From contig NC_058513.1 of the NCBI RefSeq assembly GCF_020382885.2, positions 4,107,408 through 4,171,407 on the forward strand: a stretch of 64,000 bases of DNA. Direction: 5' to 3'. Source of the stretch: Scatophagus argus (lineage: Eukaryota; Chordata; Actinopteri; Scatophagidae). Below are positions 57,354 through 64,000 of this stretch, one piece after another. The notes under the pieces were generated by a model, which worked only from the letters and a program-made list of their open reading frames with translations, was not told the origin of the DNA and searched no databases. The position numbers and the translations under genes are program-made. Numbering within the stretch: the first letter of the stretch is position 1; each line of letters starts with the position of its first letter.

Positions 57354-59644
57354 TTAGGGGTTAGGGTAAAGGGTGGGGTGAGTTGAGGGAGGCGAGTCGT
57401 CCTGAAAAGGACAAGTAGCAGAAAAACTGCCTTTGCTGCTGTTCTATTTCTGCAGCCTGCAGCTCCACAAGTTCTTCTTCTGCTTGGGTTCTGCCTTTGC
57501 TTTTGTCAGTTGCTGTAAAGAGAAAAACAGTGTGTTTTATTTCACGTCCACAAGTCCAATGAAAAATACTGTTAGAATCAAAAAGATGAGATGTGACTGC
57601 TTACCTGAAGCTGGAAGGGAATCTTTGTGAGGTGCTGGAGCTCCTTTTTCCTCTCTGCTTCTTCATTGTTCCATATTTTCTCTTTCACCAGCAGCATCTC
57701 CTCCAGATCTCTCTTTTCTTGTTTCCACTGCTGGGCTCTTCTCTCCCAAGTCTCAGACAATAGAAAGAGCTCCTTTGTGGACTGAAGCTGACTGTCTGAG
57801 AGCTCCTTCTCAAAGCTCTGTTTTGCCTGGGAAAACTGTTTCTGGAAGCTCCTTTCTTTTTCTTCCAGCACTTTCTTGAAGCCCTTCTCTTGCTCTAAGA
57901 GCTTCTTCTGGTGGCTCACATTACTTTCAGCCAACTGATTTTGGATCTTCTGCTCCAAAGCCTCACATGTCTGTCTGCTCTGTTTCAGAGCTGACTGTGT
58001 GACGCCCAACTGGGCCAAAGTGTCAGTGTGAGCCTTAGCAAGGGCTCTTTTGTCATCAGCTCTGCTGACCAGCTTATCTTTCTCTTGGAGGACTTCCTCA
58101 AGCTGGCTGACTTTCCTCTGCCACTTTTCTTCCACGCTTTTCAGTTTAGTGGACTTTTTCCACTCATCAAGAGATGCTTTCACCCCCTCTGCTTCTTTGT
58201 GCTTCAGTATGTTCTCTTTCACCAGCAGCGTCTCCTCCAGATCTCTCTTTTCTTGTTTCCACTGCTGGGCTCTTCTCTCCCAAGTCTCAGACAATAGGAA
58301 GAGCTCCTTTGAGGACTGAAGCTGACTGTCTGAGAGCTCCTTCTTAAAGCTCTGGTTTGCCTGGGAAAGCTCTTTCTGGAAGGTCTTGTCTTTTTCTTCC
58401 ATCTCTTTCTGGAAGGTCTTTTCTTTTTCTTCCAGCTCTCTCTGGAAATGTCGCTCTTTTGCTTCCAGTTTTTTCTTGAAGCCCTTCTCTTGCCCTAAGA
58501 GCTTCTTCTGGTGGCTCACATTATTTTTAGCCATCTGACTTTGGATCTTCTGCTCCAAAGCCTCACATGTCTGTCTGCTCTGTTTCAGAGCTGACTGTGT
58601 GACGACCAGCTGGGCCAAAGTGTCAGTGTGAGCCTCAGCATGAGCTCTTCTTTTGTTATCAGCCTGCCTGACCAGCTTATCTTTCTGTAGGAGGAGTTCC
58701 TCAAGCTGGCTGACTTTCCTCTGCCACTTTTCTTCCAGGCTTTTCCGTTCAGTGGACTTTTTCCACTCATCATGAGATGCTTTCACCCCCTCTGCTTCTT
58801 TGTGCTTCAGTATGTTCTCTTTCACTAGCAGCGTCTTCTCTAGATCTCTCTTTTCTTGTTTCCACTGCTGGGCTCTTCTCTCCCAAGTCTCAGACAATAG
58901 GAAGAGCTCCTTTGAGGACTGAAGCTGACTGTCTGAGAGCTCCTTCTTAAAGCTCTGGTTTGCCTGGGAAAGCTCTTTCTGGAAGGTCTTTTCTTTTTCT
59001 TCCATCTCTTTCTGGAAGGTCTTTTCTTTTTCTTCCAGTTGTCTCTGGAAACTTCTCACTTTTTCTTCAAGCTCTTTCTTGAAGCCCTTCTCTTGCTCTA
59101 ACAGCTTCTTCTGGTGGCTCACGTTCCTTTCAGCCAACTGACTTTGGATCTTCTGCTCCAAAGCCTCACAGGTCTGTCTGCTCTGTTTCAAAGCTGACTC
59201 TGTGACACCCAGCTGGGCCAAGGTATCAATGTGAGCCTTAGCACGGGCTCTTCTTTTGTTATCAGCCTGCCTGACCAGCTTATCTTTCTGTAGGAGGAGT
59301 TCCTCAAGCTGGCTGACTTTCCTCTGCCACTTTTCTTCCACACTGTTCAGTTTGGTGGACTTTTTCCATTCATCAAGAGATGCTCTCACCCTCTCTGTTT
59401 CTTTGCTCTGAGCGTGGAGCCTCTTTCTTACATAGAAGATCTCCTCTTCTTTCTTTTTCAGTTCATGCTCTGCCTTCTCACGCTCTTTCTTGATAGCTGT
59501 GTAGTAATTTTCCTCTAGAGCAGAGAGGTTGCGCTGAAGAGAGCTGATTTTGTTTTCTTTGCGTCTGATCTCGTCTTTGGCCTCTTGAAGCTCAGCCTTT
59601 AATTTTTTATTTTCCTCATCAAAGGAAATGTCCTCCATTTCCAT
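57354..59644 (-). CDS. coiled-coil repeat protein, copy 3 (three modules)
   Basis: Function unknown. About 732 residues: exon A 57605-59644 (680 codons), 92-bp intron (CAG|GTAAGC ... TTTACAG), exon B 57354-57512. Head 1-86, module 1 about 87-287 (two 11-residue repeats), module 2 288-488 (with EEKDKTFQKEL), module 3 489-680. It differs from U2 in length by exactly two 11-residue repeats (22 residues). Other differences are scattered substitutions such as QNQLAESN and ISSLQRN. The reading frame is open throughout in all three copies despite many repeat changes, all in multiples of three, which argues for a protein-coding role. Start chosen as in the other copies. Confidence 0.75.
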
Positions 59645-59906
59645 GATGTCCGCCTGTGTGAAATACATTTGAAGAAATACATGAAAACATCTTCATTTCA
59701 CAGATTAAGAAAAGTGTTGGTGTTTGTTTTTTTGTCCATTTATTTGACAGTGACACCTAAAGCAAAAGAGTTTGTATGTGAAAAGACTTCACATTATGAA
59801 TTTGTAATTAGTCGGAAATATAATCTCATTCATCAAATCATTAATCATTAATTAAATCAGTTTTAACAGCTGAAGCTTTTGAGGAAAAAAAACTATGAAC
59901 AAACAG
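59645..59906. other. probable intron or 5' region of coiled-coil copy 3
   Basis: Same acceptor directly before the start codon; no first exon recognised. Confidence 0.5.
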
Positions 59907-60131
59907 TTAAACAAGAGGAAGTTTCTCTCCAAGAGCAGTAGTGACTAAAATGTGTAAAGTGTCTCCTGGTTTGAACATCTCACCCAGCTGGGTTGGCTGT
60001 CTCTTCTCTCCATGGTGGTGGATGATACTGACAACGAGCACGTGAGACGCAGGATAGGTTGTAGAAGTAAGATTTCTTTGGTCGATCAGATAATTTCCTC
60101 TGAAGACACACACGTTTTCTTTGTTCGACTG
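59907..60131 (-). CDS. unidentified terminal exon (U3 copy)
   Basis: 74 open codons after the CACCCTCAG acceptor, ending in TAA; peptide identical to U1. Family not recognised. Confidence 0.35.
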   Translation of the reverse strand, partial: QSNKENVCVFRGNYLIDQRNLTSTTYPASHVLVVSIIHHHGEKRQPTQLGEMFKPGDTLHILVTTALGEKLPLV

Positions 60132-60173
60132 CTGAGGGTGAAGCGAGTGTGTTGGTTCTGAGTGAATGTACAC

Positions 60174-62174
60174 AGTAGATATAGACTGTTAGAGTTCCAT
60201 TCTAGAATGGATTGCATGTATGCAATGTTCTGAGTCTTCCACCATTGGTGGAAAGCAGCCAAATACGTTTTACTGTACTTAAGGTACAACCTTGAATTAC
60301 CTTGCTTTACCCAAATCCACCACATATTGTTAATGGTTAAACAGTGGTAGCCAACTTTTTCGGTTTGTGGCTCAAAAAATTGTATCTGGTTGCGGCTCCT
60401 TGCCATGTTTTCAAGTGTGTTTCCATCTATCTATGAGATCACATGAAAGTTTTTATGCTTGGCTGAGTTGGTTGGTTGTGTGTTTGAGTAAAGGTTCTGT
60501 TATTCCCTTGATGTCAGGCATTCAAAGTGAAAGCGGTATTTGCAAACTGAGCCTACATTCTCTCTAATCTAATTTATTGCACTTTTCGTTCATATGTTGT
60601 TTTCTCAACACCACTATGTGTGAGGCCAATCGTTTCATTGTTTAATGTGTTTGACATGTTTCAGAACGACTCATAAAAGACATGGATGATGTTAATATAG
60701 CGGGTAGAGGTGAGTAGTAATTAAATGTTTGAAAGTCTGAAGTTTTTCTGGAGCAGAGGCCTGTGCTGAGTTTATGAAACCTGTTGAAAACCTGGTGTTT
60801 TGCTCCATAAAACTGCCCCTGATAGTTTTCAGCTAAGCCAGAACAAAGCCTTTTGCTATTGCTCTTTTAAGAGAATGTTTAGTTGTTTGTCTGAGTCAGA
60901 TATGTCAGAACCAAGTCTAATGGATTATAAGAGAACGTCAGGAGCGATTAGATCAAAAAAGTGCAGCCTTGCTCATTTTCTGTGTGACTGTGTCTTGTGT
61001 CTTGTGTCACACCCATCAGAGGGGTAATGCTACCAGCTTCAGTTATTTGATTACGAGAACTTGTGTAAATGCGTCTGTCCAGTGAAAGCGAACAGTTCAA
61101 GCATGAGTACAAACCATGCAAAGGTTTCAGAGTAAGCCTGTCTTTCTTCACCGACAGCTGACAGTTAATGGAAGTGCTTTCATCTGATGCCATCCTCCAT
61201 AAGAATTTGGAAAAGACAGAACCAAAGAAAATGCCACCACAAGCCTTTGAGCACCTGTTAAGTGTTATTGAAAGTGGTGAGCTAAAAAGAATAAAGCGTA
61301 ATCCTGCTGTGTTATTAATGAGATGCTGTACCACTTCGGACCGTGTCTGCTGCTTGCTATTCAAAAGACCACAATTCATAAGGGAGGCAAAGACAAACAT
61401 GAAACAGGAAGATGCAGCCTTTTTGTCCCTTTGAGTTTACACCTGACAGCTGCTTTCCTTTTAGCTCCACGGATGAGACAGAAGGAATGGAGAGGTTGAG
61501 GCAGGGTCTGCACACAGCCCAGAGCTTTTAATGTTTGAACTCAATTGGTTTGAGTGTGTGAAGTGAGGTTTGGTAAGGTGAAGCCTCACAGAAACTGCTT
61601 CAGGGTACATTCCTATTCACCTCAATAATTTGGGGGTGACATGAAAGGGAATCAGAGGAAATGAAGACATTAACTGTTGAAAGAAATTTCTTTTTCATAC
61701 AAATACATAAGTTCATGTTCTGTTGTGCAGTTTCACATTATTGCATATTTTTAAAGTGATCATATCCCTCCAAGTGTTAAATTTAGAACCATTATCATCA
61801 GGTCAGCAGATGACCATTTCCTAAACCCCACCCCTAAACAGTGATTAAAGTGTAAGGAATGTCACTACACGATATCAGTCGCATATGCACAAGCTTGTAC
61901 GCCATTTCGGACAGCTGGGTACGGTAAAACCACTGGGACCACATGCACAACTGCCATACAGCCAGCAACTAGTTACATATACATTTGCTAGTGTTTATGG
62001 CGGTGCGTGGTTGCCTGTTGTAGTGTTGTATTTTTTTTGAGTTACCCTACAATTTGTCCAAATATTTGTAAGTACACAATTACAGCAATATGAGCGAAAA
62101 AATGGTATGCTATAACTGCTTTCCAGGGAGTAGTTTTACAAATACAGAGCAGGTCTATTCAGACATACCTCTTC
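60174..62174. other. non-coding DNA of U3
   Basis: Matches U1 22925-24929. Frames of 75-150 codons overlap on both strands without any domain. No exon supported. Confidence 0.5.
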
Positions 62175-62335
62175 ATTATTGAATTCAGGTGTGGTATAGG
62201 GCTGTTTTTCAGATTGGGCTCAGCGCCCTACTTCCAGTGAAGGGAAATCTTAATGCTTCAGGATACCAAGACATTTTGGACAATGCTATGTCTCCAACCC
62301 TGTGGCAAAAGCCTGGGAAAGGCCCTGCTCCACCC
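62175..62335 (+). pseudogene. Tc1-like transposase fragment (U3 copy)
   Basis: Reads LLPVKGNLNASGYQDILDN and SPTLWQKPG, the same relic as U1 24930-25090 with one substitution (DN against DD). Confidence 0.75.
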
Positions 62336-62603
62336 TGGCCGGATATGTCCGGTGCAAAATACAAAATCCTTCTTGTCCGGACACGTAGATTTCATCCCCC
62401 CAGTGATCCCAACTCTAGGGCCATGGCCTTGCATACTTCTAACACTGGGACTAACCAGCTCACCACAGCAACACAGGAACAATAATGTTTCTCTGTTTCC
62501 CCATTGTCTACATGGATCTTTAACTTCTGGATTCTGACATGATATCATGTGGCAGCCACCAAGTACATAGGCCTCTTTTACAAATATCTTTAGGGACTGT
62601 AAA

Positions 62604-63952
62604 ACATACAAGATACAAGATACAAGATAGGTTTATTTGTCACACACACAATCATACACGGTACAATGTGCAGTGAAATTCTTGATCTCCCTGCTACCAA
62701 AAAATAGGTAAATAAAAAATTTAAATATTGCAAAAAGAGAAGATAATAAAATTAAAATTAAAAAAGTGAAAATGTGCAGTATTTCCATGAATAGTATTTC
62801 CATCTAGTGCATGTAGTGCAGGTGGGAGTGGGATTGTCCAGATTAACGCTCACTGTTGAGCAGACGGATGGCCTGGGGGAAGAAGCTTTTCCTCATCCTC
62901 TCAGTGTTGGTTCTCAGGCAGAGGATCTTCTCAGCTCTCGACCTGCATTGTTTGATGTAAATGACTAGGTCGGGTAAAGTTGTTCTGATTGTCCGCTCAG
63001 CTGAGCGGACTACCCTCCTGAGGGCCGAGAGGTCCTGCTTTGTGCAGCTGCCCATCCATGTGGTGATGCTCCCACTCAAGATGCTCTCAGTGGTGCAGGT
63101 GTAAAAGTTCCTGAGCACCTTGAGGGGGAGCCTGAAGTCTCTGAGGCGTCTGAGGTGGAACAGACGCTGCCTGGCCTTCTTAACAGTCCTGTTAATGTGC
63201 AGTGACCAGGACAGGTCCCCTGTGATGGTCACACCGAGGTATTTAAAACTGTCCACCCTCTCCACCTCAGACCCGCTGATGCAGAGTGGACGGATGTCCT
63301 TCTGCTGCTTCTTCCTGTAGTCCACAATCAGCTCCTTAGTTTTGCTGACGTTCAGCAGGAGGTTATTCTTCTGGCACCAGCTCTCCAGGTGGGTGACCTC
63401 CTTCCTGTAGGCTTCCTCCTTGCTGTGTTAGATTAACCCCACGATGGCTGTGTCGTCAGCAAACTTTATAATGATGTTTCTGTCTGATGTGGACACACAG
63501 TCATGTGTGTACAGGGAGTACAGCACGCAGCCTTGGGGGGATCCAGTGTTGAGGGTGAGGGGGGATGAGTTATAGGGGCCCACGCGTACCACCTGTTGTC
63601 TGCCAGTAAGGAAGCTGTGGATCCACCTGCACAGGGAGGAGTTCAGTCCAAGATCACACAGCTTAGTGAGCAGCCTGGAGGGGACTATGGTATTGAATGC
63701 TGAGCTGTAGTCCACAAACAGCACTCTCACATAGTTCCCCATCCTAGTGTCTACGTGGGAAAGTGTCTTGTGCAGCAGGAAGGTTATGGCGTCGTCTGTG
63801 GATCTGTCTGGGCAGTATGCAAACTGTAGGGGATCCAGGGTGGGGGGCAGAGAGGAGGTGATGAATGTTTTGACCAGCTTCTCAAAACATTTCATCACCA
63901 CAGATGTGAGGGCTATGGAGTGATGGTCACTGTCAAGTAAAACAAGTAAAAC
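62604..63952 (-). mobile_element. 5'-truncated Rex1-like LINE (U3 copy)
   Basis: Same insertion as U1 25357-26705. Here the catalytic box is intact ([10 protein letters not shown]), but a stop follows at once after VGLI (63428-63430), and 12 bp are missing in the TGSPQGCVL...YSLYTHD part. A second frame (63325-62843) continues to the natural stop. The 3' tail contains three ATACAAG-type 7-mers (62608-62629), against a single one in U1. Confidence 0.85.
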
Positions 63953-64000
63953 ATTAGGGCACAGCATTCTTAACCACCTTGCTCTATAGCTCTTCTTGTT

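Larger units (their letters stand above)
45184..64000. repeat. tandem segmental duplication unit U3 (continues past window)
   Basis: 45184-46210 corresponds to U2 37130-38157. The Gmr1-like insertion follows, then 51658 onward corresponds to U2 38160 onward, and after 61321 to U1 24072 onward. U3 lacks the first 4 kb of U2. The hAT insertion at 52692-55400 is also unit-specific. Homology to U1 is still running at base 64000. Confidence 0.92.

Noticed and set aside
1..64000. Search for CRISPR arrays, bacterial operons or phage genes
   Set aside because: The only regularly spaced repeats are microsatellites and coding repeats; the window is vertebrate nuclear DNA.

Overview
The window looks like teleost fish nuclear DNA. 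It is AT-rich and non-operonic, introns are short, and it is loaded with typical ray-finned fish mobile elements: Rex1-like LINE ends, a Gmr1-type LTR retrotransposon, Tf1/sushi-like LTR remnants, a hAT transposon, Tc1-like deletion derivatives and fish SINE-like repeats. No bacterial-style genes, rRNA, tRNA or CRISPR were recognised. No species can be assigned from what is visible.

Layout: (1) 1-15375 is single-copy non-coding DNA with simple repeats, three related Tc1-like remnants, a SINE-like fragment and a few stretches that look like conserved regulatory DNA. (2) 15376-26753 is unit U1 of a tandem segmental duplication. (3) 26754-33111 is a unique spacer with a decayed LINE and an inverted fragment of the terminal exon of the unit gene. 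(4) 33112-45183 is unit U2. (5) 45184-64000 is unit U3, which runs off the window. It starts inside an LTR/gag remnant, not at the U2 start, and carries two later insertions: a Gmr1-like element (46211-51652) and a hAT element (52692-55400).

The only convincing cellular gene is a long alpha-helical coiled-coil protein on the minus strand, present once per unit (20676-22396, 41155-43511, 57354-59644). Each copy has a large exon, a 92-bp GT-AG intron, a short terminal exon and a nearby AATAAA. The protein is built from a roughly 200-residue module (two copies in U1, three in U2 and U3), and the first module carries a variable number of 11-residue (33-bp) repeats. Predicted lengths are 542, 754 and 732 residues. 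I do not recognise the family. A second conserved piece upstream of each copy, a 74-codon open exon with a good splice acceptor, may belong to another gene or isoform.

Everything else that looks coding is transposon-derived and broken. The Gmr1-like element is the most informative: integrase lies before reverse transcriptase, and its Gag contains a SCAN-like capsid segment. The precise empty sites in sister units let the order of events be read: unit duplication first, then hAT and Gmr1 insertion in U3.
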